NCBI GenBank assembly: GCA_005791535.1
Contig: SXWH01000203.1
Location: 1 to 63,111, forward strand
Direction of reading: 5' to 3'
Length of the DNA: 63,111 nucleotides
DNA from: Verrucomicrobiaceae bacterium
GTDB lineage: Bacteria > Verrucomicrobiota > Verrucomicrobiia > Chthoniobacterales > Chthoniobacteraceae
Each line of letters begins with the position of its first letter. Position 1 is the first letter of the stretch. Below are positions 9,844 through 18,700 of the stretch, piece after piece. Position numbers and translations under genes: made by a program. The notes under the pieces are model-generated. The model saw only the letters and a list, made by a program, of their open reading frames with translations, did not search any database and was not told the DNA's origin.

Positions 9844-10731
9844 TCAGGCCATCTTCAGCACGCGCTTCGCGTTTTCAAAGAGCAGCTTTCTCTCGACCGG
9901 CTTGCTGGGCGACAGACGGCGAATTGCTGCGAGCATTTGCGCGCCGCTGCATTTCTCACCTTCGCCAGCGGAGTCGTTGCAATCGCTGCCAAACATCAGT
10001 TTATCCTGATGCCGGGCGATAAAACCGCGCGCATGTTCCTCGTCGCGAAGCAGCGCATTTAGTCCCGAGCCCGCGCTCATGTCCGCGAAGAAGTTCGGGT
10101 AGTCGGCGAGATACTTGTCGGTCAGACCGCCGGCCTTTACGGGCCCTTTTGGATACAGCACCGGCTGTTGCGCGTTTGCGTCGATGTTGGCCCAGAACGT
10201 CTGCGCATGGCCGATGAAGTTCACCTTCGGAAACTTCTCCAGAATCCGCGGGAACCGTTCGTAGCTCGTATTGTATCGTCCGAACTGAAAGTGCAGCAGC
10301 ACAGGCACGCCAAATTCCTGCGCGATTTCCGCGAGCATCGCCACCGCGCGCGAGTCGGCGTCGACCATGAACTTCTGCTCGCCGATGCCGATTCCGCCGC
10401 CTTTCAGCGTGCGCTCCAACACCGCGCGGGCGTCGCTCAGATACGGCACTTCGTTGGCGAAAAAGGAGTATTCCTTCGGCAGACGGCGCGACACTTCCAT
10501 CACGCGCTCGTTCCCGCCGCACATCGCCTCCAGCCCGAAGAACCGGCCAGCCGGGAGCAACACCGTGTGCGTCACGCCCATCTTCCGCTGGTGAGCGATG
10601 AGCTGTTCGTCCGTCCTTCCGGAGTAGTCCGTATGCTGATGGATATCGATGATCGGCTCCGGCTCCGCCGCGTGACCGAGCGCGGCGGCGGTGGTGGCGA
10701 GGAGAAACTGGCGGCGCGTGAGCGAGTCCAT
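9844..10731 (-). CDS. Tat-exported amidohydrolase (TIM-barrel metal hydrolase)
   Basis: The 295-residue protein opens with MDSLTRRQFLLATTAAALGHA, a twin-arginine signal with RRQFL, so it is exported folded. The mature part starts IIDIHQHTDYSG, whose HxH is the metal site of amidohydrolase_2 enzymes. Later HFQFG, FIGHAQTF and MFGSDCND supply the further histidines and the aspartate typical of the family. The family hydrolyses or decarboxylates small cyclic or carboxylated compounds; the substrate is unknown. The start was placed at the Tat signal; an upstream ATG would add 16 residues. It converges with the CotH gene with only 11 bases between the stops. Confidence 0.88.
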   Translation of the reverse strand: MDSLTRRQFLLATTAAALGHAAEPEPIIDIHQHTDYSGRTDEQLIAHQRKMGVTHTVLLPAGRFFGLEAMCGGNERVMEVSRRLPKEYSFFANEVPYLSDARAVLERTLKGGGIGIGEQKFMVDADSRAVAMLAEIAQEFGVPVLLHFQFGRYNTSYERFPRILEKFPKVNFIGHAQTFWANIDANAQQPVLYPKGPVKAGGLTDKYLADYPNFFADMSAGSGLNALLRDEEHARGFIARHQDKLMFGSDCNDSAGEGEKCSGAQMLAAIRRLSPSKPVERKLLFENAKRVLKMA

Positions 10732-10782
10732 GCCGGAAAGATTGCATCCGTTCGCCCGACGGCACCACTCAAAAGGCACGCT

Positions 10783-12369
10783 TCAGCGCAACTCGAGCTC
10801 CACCAGAATTGGGAGATGGTCGGATGCGGCTTCGATTTTCGCCTTCCACTCCGCATCGCCGGGGAATGCATCCACTGCCGTGATCGCCCGGTTCACCTTC
10901 CACGGACCGGCGGCGTACACGTGGTCAATCGCGATCCGGGACGCGATCGCAGGCCACGTCGCCGGTGCGCGACCGTCGGGCCAGGTCAGCGTCCATTTTC
11001 CAGCGAGCTGTTTCAGCGACGCGGCGGCGGGCTCGGCATTGAAATCACCCGCGAGCAGCGATGGCGGCGACGCCGGCTCCGCAAAAATCTCCGCGAGTTT
11101 CGACGTCTGCATCAGCCGATCGTCCTCGGCGTCCTGATGATCGAGATGGGTCGCAATGAATCGCACCTGCGGCGCATCGGCGGCGTCGTGCAACCGGCAC
11201 AGCACCTCCAGCGCGGCGCGCGGCTCGCTCTTTTCACGCGCCGGCAAAGCGTGCTTTTTGTGCGACACGACCGGAAGCCGCGTGAGCACCGCCTCGCCAT
11301 AGCTCCCGCCTCCAAACGGCATCGCCTCGGCGAAAAGCGCGCGCATTCCCGTGAGCATCGACAACTCCGCAGGCAGGTCGCGGCCGCGGAATCGCTTCGT
11401 CCGCACGTCCACCTCCTGCAGCGCGACGAGGTCGGGATTCAGCGCGCGGATGATCTCCGCCACGCGGTTCAGATCGTGCGCGCCGTCGGGATTGCGACCG
11501 CCCATCACGTTGAACGACACGACACGCACGACGCCCTTCGTCCGGTCCGTGTCCGGGAGCCTTCGCGCGTTCGCCCGCAAATCGGCGCGCAGTGCGCCGG
11601 GACGGTCGGTCGTGATCGCCTGCACCCCCGCATCGCGCAACCGCCGCGCGAGACCGGCATCATTCACCGTCCAGATGAGCAGCTTCAATCCCGCATCATT
11701 CACCTGCTTCACAAACGCCGCATCCACCGGCCACGACGACTGAAGATTCAGCCCGTCGAATCCCGCCTCCTTCGCCTTCGCGATCAGCGGCGCGAGTTCC
11801 GGACCGCGGCCCGTCTTCTCATTCTCCTTCCAGCCCGCGAGGAAGTAATGCTGCAGCGCCGGCAACTCCTTCTTCGACGCAGCAAGCGCCGCATGGCTGA
11901 AGCTGATGATGCACGTCTCCGCCGCCGGACGGCCCGCCGCGCGCAGGACCATCGAAAGCTCGGGCACAATCTCCGGCCCGCACTTGATCTCCAGCACCGC
12001 GCGCTTCCCGGCGGGAATTGTCGCGAGGATGTCCTCCAGCAGCGGGATGCGCTCACCGCGGAACTTCTCGCCCTTCCACGCGCCCACATCCAGCGCCCGC
12101 GCCTCGTCGAGCGTCAGCTCCGAAATCTTTCGCGCCGTCCCGTCGAACCGCTTCGTCGTCGCGTCGTGAAACACCACGAGCTTCCCGTCCTTCGACAACC
12201 ACAAATCCAGCTCCACCGCATCCGCGCCCTGCGCCCACGCGAGCTTCATCGCAGCAAGCGTGTTCTCCGGCGCGTCGGCAGACGCACCGCGATGCGCGAT
12301 GATCTCCACAGCCGGCGAGCACACGGCGGCGAGCAGGAACAAAGCGGTGCCAAAAACGAAAGACTTCAT
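10783..12369 (-). CDS. Secreted glycerophosphodiesterase fused to endonuclease/exonuclease/phosphatase domain
   Basis: Two phosphodiesterases lie in one 528-residue chain. After a signal peptide (KSFVFGTALFLLAAVCSPA), residues about 20-250 form a GDPD domain with IIAHRGASADAPENT, ELDLWLSKDGKLVVFHD and ILEIKCG-like metal-site strands. From about 262 an EEP domain follows with VVSFNVMGGRN, LQEVDVRT, THLDHQDAEDDR, LLAGDFNAE and SDHLPIL, which hold the expected Asn, Glu, His, Asp and final His residues. The first domain would release glycerol phosphate from deacylated lipids, and the second could cleave another phosphodiester or remove phosphate. The fusion suggests stepwise phosphate scavenging, which is an inference. 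Another ATG lies 12 bases upstream. Confidence 0.9.
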   Translation of the reverse strand: MKSFVFGTALFLLAAVCSPAVEIIAHRGASADAPENTLAAMKLAWAQGADAVELDLWLSKDGKLVVFHDATTKRFDGTARKISELTLDEARALDVGAWKGEKFRGERIPLLEDILATIPAGKRAVLEIKCGPEIVPELSMVLRAAGRPAAETCIISFSHAALAASKKELPALQHYFLAGWKENEKTGRGPELAPLIAKAKEAGFDGLNLQSSWPVDAAFVKQVNDAGLKLLIWTVNDAGLARRLRDAGVQAITTDRPGALRADLRANARRLPDTDRTKGVVRVVSFNVMGGRNPDGAHDLNRVAEIIRALNPDLVALQEVDVRTKRFRGRDLPAELSMLTGMRALFAEAMPFGGGSYGEAVLTRLPVVSHKKHALPAREKSEPRAALEVLCRLHDAADAPQVRFIATHLDHQDAEDDRLMQTSKLAEIFAEPASPPSLLAGDFNAEPAAASLKQLAGKWTLTWPDGRAPATWPAIASRIAIDHVYAAGPWKVNRAITAVDAFPGDAEWKAKIEAASDHLPILVELELR

Positions 12370-12472
12370 GGTGGAAAACATACCGTTTCATCTGAATTAC
12401 CAGCCCGCTTGCTGGCAATCCCTGATCGCACGCCGAACGGCTGACGCTCGCTCTTCGCGTCCCGGCTTCGCG

Positions 12473-12501
12473 TTGGCATTCACCTTCCCGCGACGCAATA
12501 T
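12473..12501 (+). promoter_or_regulatory. Sigma70-like promoter for the 12565 gene pair
   Basis: TTGGCA (12473-12478) and CAATAT (12496-12501) have exactly 17 bases between them, in the gap between divergent genes. A start near 12508 would give a leader of about 57 bases. Confidence 0.5.
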
Positions 12502-12564
12502 GCGCCTCGACTACTGCAGATGCTCCGACGTATAGCCACCGTCCATCGCGACCCGCGTGTTGAA

Positions 12565-12861
12565 ATGAAGTCCCGCTTTGCCCTGATTCCGGCGCTCATC
12601 AGTTTATCGATTGCCGCCGTTGTGGCGTGGGGCATCGCTCACTTTTCGCGCCTCGGCTTCTGGCCGGCGTATGGAATTGTAGTCGCGGCCATGCTCATCA
12701 ACGGCATCGTCGCCGAGGCCGAGGACGACGCACCCGGCGGATTCAACAATCCGCTGCCACCCGACGGCGAGCCAGCCGGGGCGGAAGCGGAGAATCACGA
12801 AGCCCTCCACCCATCCCAGCCATCCGACAATGCAAAGCCAGCGAAACCGCCCGCACCGTAA
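12565..12861 (+). CDS. Small membrane protein of unknown function
   Basis: The protein has 98 residues: two hydrophobic segments (about 5-23, ALIPALISLSIAAVVAWGIA, and about 30-46, PAYGIVVAAMLINGIVA), then an acidic and proline-rich tail ending KPAKPPAP. It has no recognised family. It is probably an inner-membrane protein with a disordered tail. The ATG chosen lies just before MKSRFALIP; an upstream in-frame ATG would add 15 residues. It sits directly before the alpha/beta hydrolase gene and probably shares its transcript. Confidence 0.6.
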   Translation: MKSRFALIPALISLSIAAVVAWGIAHFSRLGFWPAYGIVVAAMLINGIVAEAEDDAPGGFNNPLPPDGEPAGAEAENHEALHPSQPSDNAKPAKPPAP

Positions 12862-12898
12862 CCCGCGTATCGGCGTCTGCCGAACAGCGATCCGATTC

Positions 12899-14245
12899 AT
12901 GCTTCTGTTGCTGGTCCGGACCGCATTCGCGTTCGACGGAGCAACCGTGCATGCCATCGATGAGGGTGCTCCGAATTCAAAAAGCACGCCGGCTGGCGAC
13001 GCCGAGTTCACACTCGCCGAGATTCCGCCGATCGTTCCCGCGAGCGAGGGCCATGTTTCGACGACGACGAATGGCGTGAAGTTCGACGTATTCTTTGACC
13101 ACGGACGCAAGAGCAGTGCGGCGATTTACGCGATCAATACGGGACGCAGGCAGCTCGTGCTCACCCCGGAAAAGCACAAGACCATCCTCGAAGACCTCAT
13201 CCGGCGGAAGTTCACGGTGATCGTCGCGGATTTCCGGGACAAGAAGCTGCCGGGCGTCGAACTGGAGAAATATGTGGTGCGCCTGACCGAGGACGCGAGA
13301 GCTGCGGCGGACGGCGTGCGCAGTGCGCGTGGAATCAAGCCGGGAACGACGAGCGCGACGGATACTTTCGCGCAGGACTACTTCACGCTCATGCCGGGTT
13401 TCACGGTGAAGCGCGATGTGGCGTGGTTTCACTATTCCGACATCCCGGAGCCCTTCCGGAAGGAAATCGCCGCGCAACTCGGCAAGCCATTCCGCGAGGA
13501 AGACGGCGCGACTCCCAACACTTACGACATCATCCATCCGGTCTATGGGCCGCCGGTGGGAGTGCTCACGAACTATGCGTCCGACGAAAAGGGGCGGGAG
13601 GATTTTTACGCCACGGAGAAGACCTATCTCGCAATGGCGTTTGCATTCAAAAACCTCGCCATCATCCACCAGCAATACTTCAACGACCCGGCCGGCGGTT
13701 ATCCGAAGGGCTATGGATACTACGGCGACCAGTTTGCGACCTCGTTCATCCAGCACGTGAAAGGAAACGCAGCCAGCTACCATATCGACCCGCGCAAAAT
13801 CTGCGCTTTCGGTCACAGCAAAGGCAGCGAGGTGCCGGGCATGCTGGTGAACAAGCTGCGGAACCGTCCACCATTCTCGCAGGCAAAGGCGAAGTTCAAA
13901 AAACTGGGCCTGACGGAAACGGACACGACGTTGCGCTCGGATTTCCCGGCGCTGTCCACCGACATCGCCTGCGCCATCTTCGGCGCGGGAGTCGGGAACA
14001 ACGAACTGCAAAGCGACAAGATGCAGCCGTGGAACGACAATCCCGCGGCGAACATCTCGCCGTTCTTTATCTACGCGGACCATCGGGCCGATACGCGGCA
14101 GTACACCCGAAATGTCGTGGCAATCGCCGCGGCGAAAGGCGTCACCGTGGAGACAGCGGAGCAAGAGTCGCACACGTGGCCAATCGGGAGCGCCTACAAA
14201 AGAGCGTCGGCCTTCGCCGACCGATGGCTGGCCCCGGGTTATTGA
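12899..14245 (+). CDS. Secreted alpha/beta-hydrolase-like protein
   Basis: The protein has 448 residues from this ATG, which opens a short hydrophobic signal (MLLLLVRTAFA). The alternative start at 12830 overlaps the previous gene by 32 bases and adds a basic N-terminal extension. The motif FGHSKGSEVPG is a nucleophile elbow (G-H-S-K-G) of the alpha/beta hydrolase fold, with SHTWPIG near the C terminus supplying a plausible catalytic histidine. YIADHRAD-like and FFIYADHR segments resemble the acid strand. The protein may be an esterase or peptidase acting outside the cytoplasm; the substrate is unknown. The same reading frame remains open for 35 more codons after the stop. Confidence 0.75.
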   Translation: MLLLLVRTAFAFDGATVHAIDEGAPNSKSTPAGDAEFTLAEIPPIVPASEGHVSTTTNGVKFDVFFDHGRKSSAAIYAINTGRRQLVLTPEKHKTILEDLIRRKFTVIVADFRDKKLPGVELEKYVVRLTEDARAAADGVRSARGIKPGTTSATDTFAQDYFTLMPGFTVKRDVAWFHYSDIPEPFRKEIAAQLGKPFREEDGATPNTYDIIHPVYGPPVGVLTNYASDEKGREDFYATEKTYLAMAFAFKNLAIIHQQYFNDPAGGYPKGYGYYGDQFATSFIQHVKGNAASYHIDPRKICAFGHSKGSEVPGMLVNKLRNRPPFSQAKAKFKKLGLTETDTTLRSDFPALSTDIACAIFGAGVGNNELQSDKMQPWNDNPAANISPFFIYADHRADTRQYTRNVVAIAAAKGVTVETAEQESHTWPIGSAYKRASAFADRWLAPGY

Positions 14246-14353
14246 TTCGATGCAGACTGCTTCGCCGCGCGCCTCGCGAAGCTCGAAGCAGCCGCCGCCT
14301 CCACCACCGTCACCGCCACGCCGGTGAACAGCGCCTCCATCGAAGCGAAGTAA
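14246..14353 (+). pseudogene. Possible coding remnant directly after the hydrolase stop
   Basis: The frame of the upstream hydrolase continues past its TGA for 35 sense codons to a TAA. It has strong GC third-position bias and an Ala-rich helix-like text (DCFAARLAKLEAAAA then STTVTATPVNSASIEAK). It has no start codon of its own near the front. It may be the C-terminal scrap of a deleted gene, or a readthrough extension, or chance openness in GC-rich DNA. I cannot tell which. Confidence 0.25.
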
Positions 14354-14375
14354 CCACCCTTCATCAAAACCACAC

Positions 14376-14415
14376 AAAGGGCGGTGGGATCACTCCCGCC
14401 GCCCTTTGCTTTTCC
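14376..14415. terminator. Bidirectional terminator between convergent genes
   Basis: A 14-pair stem with one G-T wobble: AAAGGGCGGTGGGA (14376-14389), loop TCAC, TCCCGCCGCCCTTT (14394-14407). It is followed by GCTTTTCC on the plus strand and a T-containing run on the minus strand. It lies between the hydrolase (plus) and the 14428 gene (minus). Confidence 0.8.
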
Positions 14416-14427
14416 CGTCTGGCGCGG

Positions 14428-15141
14428 CTATCCGCGCACGATCACCGTCTCGATGTCGCTCGCGATTCCGATTTCCACGTCCTTGATCACCGAGCGCACT
14501 TGATACTCGCGCTCCTCCGGCTGGCCGGGCGTGGCGCACGGCGTCGTGTCCGTGATTTCCGACTGCGTGAACACGCCCACTTTCGTCCACACCGTCTGCC
14601 CTTTGCGGCGGCAATACACCGCATTCGCGTCCACCGCGCCGCCGGCCTTCGCCAGCTTCAGGCGCACCTGTGCGGGGCCGGTGCACTCGGCGAGGCGGAT
14701 CTTTGCCTTCCACGCAGCCGGGTCAAAAGGCGTGCCCGTCGGCTCCGTGCGCAGGGCCACGCCGATGACGTCCGGCGTATATTGGAGGCTCGATTTGCAA
14801 CGCTCCACCCATGTGATGCGGCGCGTATCGATGCCCGCCACCACCGTCGTGCTCGCAGGCAGCGCCGGCCACGTCGGGATGGTCGGAATCGTGGGCGCCG
14901 GCGCGCCGTTTGCCGCGTGCAACACCGTCTGCACCCAGCCGCTCACCTCGCTGTAGAGCTTGTCGTATGAGTCGAGCAGGTCGTTGATCATCCACTCCGC
15001 GATTTTGCAGTCGTTGAGGATGGCGATGACCTCCGGTCCGCTGAAGCCGAGGATCGAGCCGTAGCTCGGGAACACATCGGCGAAGTTGCCGTACCAGACG
15101 GCCTGATCTTTGAGCACTTCGGAGAAGTATGGTTTTTTCAT
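14428..15141 (-). CDS. Unknown protein beside the 42-bp repeat array
   Basis: This protein has 237 residues and no signal peptide or membrane segment. The N-terminal part (about 1-80) is predicted helical (MKKPYFSEVLKDQAVWYGNF at the start, then IAEWMINDLLDSYDKLYSEV). Next comes an Ala/Pro/Thr linker with PTIPTIPTWPALPAS, then a beta-rich domain (about 115-237) resembling a fibronectin-III or Ig fold (REYQVRSVIKDVEIG near the end). The leader before the ATG is A/C-rich with no Shine-Dalgarno. The 42-bp tandem repeat begins about 120 bases upstream, so it may lie in the transcribed leader. I do not recognise the family. Confidence 0.7.
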   Translation of the reverse strand: MKKPYFSEVLKDQAVWYGNFADVFPSYGSILGFSGPEVIAILNDCKIAEWMINDLLDSYDKLYSEVSGWVQTVLHAANGAPAPTIPTIPTWPALPASTTVVAGIDTRRITWVERCKSSLQYTPDVIGVALRTEPTGTPFDPAAWKAKIRLAECTGPAQVRLKLAKAGGAVDANAVYCRRKGQTVWTKVGVFTQSEITDTTPCATPGQPEEREYQVRSVIKDVEIGIASDIETVIVRG

Positions 15142-15260
15142 GGTTTTGTTTTCTGTGTGTTTGTTTTGTTGTGATTGAGCCACGCCGCGCGGAATGCGCA
15201 TCGCGGCTCACCCACAGAACGGTGCGTTTTCGCGAATCTTTCAAAAAAAGTGCGAAATCG

Positions 15261-15577
15261 TGTCCACGACGCCGCATTCCACGTTCATAGACTCCCATTC
15301 CGTGAACACGACGCGCCATTCCATGTTCATAGACTCCCATCCTGTGAACACGACCCGCCATCCCGTGTTGATAGACTCCCATCCCGTGAACACGACCCGC
15401 CATCCCGTGTTGATAGACTCCCATCCCGTGAACACGACCCGCCATTCCGTGTTCATAGACTCCCATCCTGTGAACACGACCCGCCATTCCATGTTCATAG
15501 ACTCCCACCCGGTGAACATGACGCGCCATTCCGTGTTCATAGACTGCCATTCCATGAACGACTTCCGGCCCGCCAAC
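15261..15577. repeat. 42-bp tandem repeat array A (about seven units)
   Basis: Units start at 15284, 15326, 15368, 15410, 15452, 15494 and 15536, exactly 42 bases apart, with decayed flanks on both sides. Each unit holds the core TAGACTCCCAT and inverted arms around a 15-base spacer: GTGTTCA/TGAACAC in unit 5 and ATGTTCA/TGAACAT in unit 6, a compensating change. Units 3 and 4 break one pair (GTGTTGA). There are no variable spacers. Because 42 is a multiple of three, several frames stay open on both strands, so open frames here are not evidence of a protein. It lies between the divergent genes at 15141 and 15776. Confidence 0.9.
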
Positions 15578-15775
15578 AGGGAAAACCGCCCCCGCCCGTC
15601 TGTGGAACGGAGGCCGCCATCCGAATCACGCCGGGCGATTCCCTGCAACAACCTCCCGCTGTTTCCGTAAGAACGGGCGGACACTGAATATTTCATGGAA
15701 ATAAACCTCGCCCCGCGTAACTCCCCCGTTAGCTTCCGTATGCCCCTGTCGTTGGGGCACTTCGATTCAACCATT

Positions 15776-18700
15776 ATGAAAACGCTCCAGACTCTCCTCC
15801 TAGCCGCACTCCTCTTCCTCTCCGCGTCCGCTGTGCGGGCGGTCAATGTCTCGGAAGGGGCGGATTTTCCAAACGCCTCGGCTGGCGCTCCCTATGTGCT
15901 CACATTCGGGACGAATACTTTTTCCGGATCGGTCTCGACGCCGAGCGACGGGCAGGACCGCTTCGATGTCACGGTCCCGGCCGGCATGCGGATTACTTCG
16001 GCGACGAAGACGTTTGCGGCGGGCGGCGGCGTGAGTGGCGCGAACATCAGCTTCGCCGCGGAGGATCTCTCCGGAACGGGTGCGGGGACTTTTGTAAACA
16101 ACTACCCGCTCGGACCGGCCACGTATTCGTGCATCGTGAACGCGAACTTTTCGGTCGGGAATGCGTGGAGCGTAACGTTCACGGTGGAATCGCTCGTGAC
16201 GTGGACGACTTCGAACGTCACCGGGCCCGGGGATGTGGTGTCGTCGGGCACGCTCATTGGCGCGATGAATGTGGGGCGCAATGCGGCGGAGACGATCGGC
16301 GGGGTGACCTTCGCGGCGGATACCGGCGCAACGGACACACCTATTCCCATGGGCGGTGCAACGGTGCAGTTCAGCTTCGGCAGCACGCACAACGATTTTA
16401 TGGTCGAGACGGACATCGGCGGCAGCACGCAGTACGCAGCGGCTTTGGACTACGGGCGATGGCGCGATGACGTATCCAGCGGCACGGTAACGCTGGGCGG
16501 GCTTACGGCGGGGAGAACCTACCAGGTTCAACTCTGGATCACGGATTCGCGCGGCTGCTGCAACACCCGCACACGCACGGTGGATGGTGTGGCGACGAGT
16601 TCCGCCGGGCCGCAAATCGCGACGGGCACTTTCACCGCGAGCGGCACGACGCAGGGCATCACCATCGCGGGCGTCGTCGGTGGCCATGGCCCGCAGCTCA
16701 ACCTTCTCCAGCTCCGCGAGCCGGTGGTGCTCGTGCAGCCCGCGGCCATCACGTCGTCCACGAGCGCGACGGATTTTTACCCCGCGAGCCAGCTCATCAA
16801 TGGCAGCGGTCTGTCCGCCACGCCGACGGTCACGAACCTCGGCACGCACGCGGAGGCGGGCCTTGGAAACACAGCGTGGGTGACCGAAGGGACAAGCACC
16901 GACTATTTTTCCAACCATTCCGCGCCCGTGCTCACCTGCACGCTGCCCGGCGGGCGGAACATCACGGAGCTCGTGATCTGGCCGTACAACTTTTTCGCGG
17001 GAACCGCGAACGGGAATGAGGCGAAGATCTTCGACGTCGCCTTCTCCACAGATGGCACGACTTTCACCAACACCGTCACCGTCACCTCGCCCACGCCGCT
17101 CGTCTCGAACGGCCTGCGCCTCCCGCTGGGGACGCCGCTCTTTGCCACGCATGTGCGCGTAACGATTACCGACAACCACTACCTCGCTGCGGCAGGCGGC
17201 GACCGCGTGGGCTTGGGCGAGATCCGTTTCGTGGCGACGCCCGAGATTTACGTGACGAACACCGCCGACTCCGGACCCGGCTCGCTCCGGCAGGCGCTCG
17301 CAGACGCGGCGGCGACTCCCGGCAGCAACACGATTCTCTTTGGCTCATCGTTCAACGGCGAAGTCGCCGATACCATCACACTCACCAGCACCGAGCTGAC
17401 GGTGAATGACACGGACGGCGTGACGATTGACGCCTCCGCAGTGACCGGCGGCGTGACTATCAGCGGCAACAGCGCGCGCAGGATTTTCAACATTACCGGC
17501 GGCACGGTGGCGATGCGGCGCATTCATCTCACGGGCGGAAATGGCAGCGGTGGTGGCGTGCCAGCAAACTACGGCGGAGCCATCCAGACTGCGGGCACGC
17601 TTACGCTCACGGAGTGCTCCATCAGCGCCAGCGCGGCCTTCGCGGGTGGCGCTATCTTCAATGTCGGCGGCACCCAGTTGCTCACGCTCACGCGCTGCAC
17701 CCTCTCCGGCAACAACGCCAGCTATGGCGGAGCCATCCAGAACGAAGCCGTGCTCGCCGCCACGCAGTCCACCTTCTCCGGCAACTTCGCCGCGACAAAT
17801 GGCGGCGCGATTTCCAGCCCGTTCGGAAAACCCGTCTCGCTCGTCCACTGCACCGTCTCGAACAACCAAGCGACCGGACTCGGCGGCGGCGGCACCGGCT
17901 CGGCGTTCTCGCTCAATAACACCATCCTCGCAGGCAACACCGACACCACCGCAGGCACCAGCAGCGACAACCTCGACGGCACGCCCGCGCTCTCCGGCGC
18001 GAACCTCACCAGCGGCGACCCGATTCTCGGCGCACTCGCCGACAATGGCGGGCAGACGAAAACCATGCGCCTGCTCCACGGCAGCCCGGCCATCAATGCC
18101 GCCTCTGGCAGCACCATCACCAGCGACCAGCGCGGCAGAGCCATCATCGGCACGGGCGACATCGGCGCGTATGAAAACCAGCGCCCCAGCTTTTCCACAC
18201 AGCCCGCGAGCCAGATGGTCGGCGAGGGCACTCCGAATCTCGTCGTGCCGTTCACCGTCACCGACGACGAGAGCACCCCGGCGCAGCTCACGATGGTGGA
18301 GCTGAAGAAAAACACCATCGTCGTGCCCGGCGCGACCTTTGGCGGCTCGGGTGCAAACCGCACCGTCACCTTGCCGGGGCCGTTCACACCCGCGGACAAC
18401 GGCGCGCTATACACCGTCACTATCTCCGACGGCACTGCCACGCGCGTATCGTCCACTTTTACGCTCACGGTCATCTCGGACACCACCCCGCCAACACTGA
18501 ACAACGTCGCGGTGAGCGGCAACCGGCTGACGCTGACGCTCACTTTCAGCGAGCCGATGAGCCCGGCCAGTGCGGGTGACCGTTTCAATTACAACGTGAG
18601 TGGAGGAATCGTCATCAATGCAGCGCAGGCGAATGGCGCGGTAGTCACACTCACTCTCGGCACGGCGCTGGCGTTCAATACGTCCTACACGCTCTCAACG

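Noticed and set aside
10168..12444. A 758-codon plus-strand frame opposite the GDPD-endonuclease gene
   Set aside because: It is rich in Arg, His and Pro, shows no domain, and mirrors the high GC third positions of the real minus-strand gene.
12977..14377. A 466-codon minus-strand frame opposite the alpha/beta hydrolase
   Set aside because: The plus strand has a signal peptide and nucleophile elbow; the opposite frame runs through the terminator and has no family features.
15261..15577. CRISPR array
   Set aside because: Units abut each other at exactly 42 bases with no unique spacers, and no cas gene is in the window.
15175..15846. Repeat proteins read from array A on either strand
   Set aside because: At least four frames are open only because the period is a multiple of three and the units have no stops. 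None has a ribosome site, signal or fold pattern, so no single frame stands out.
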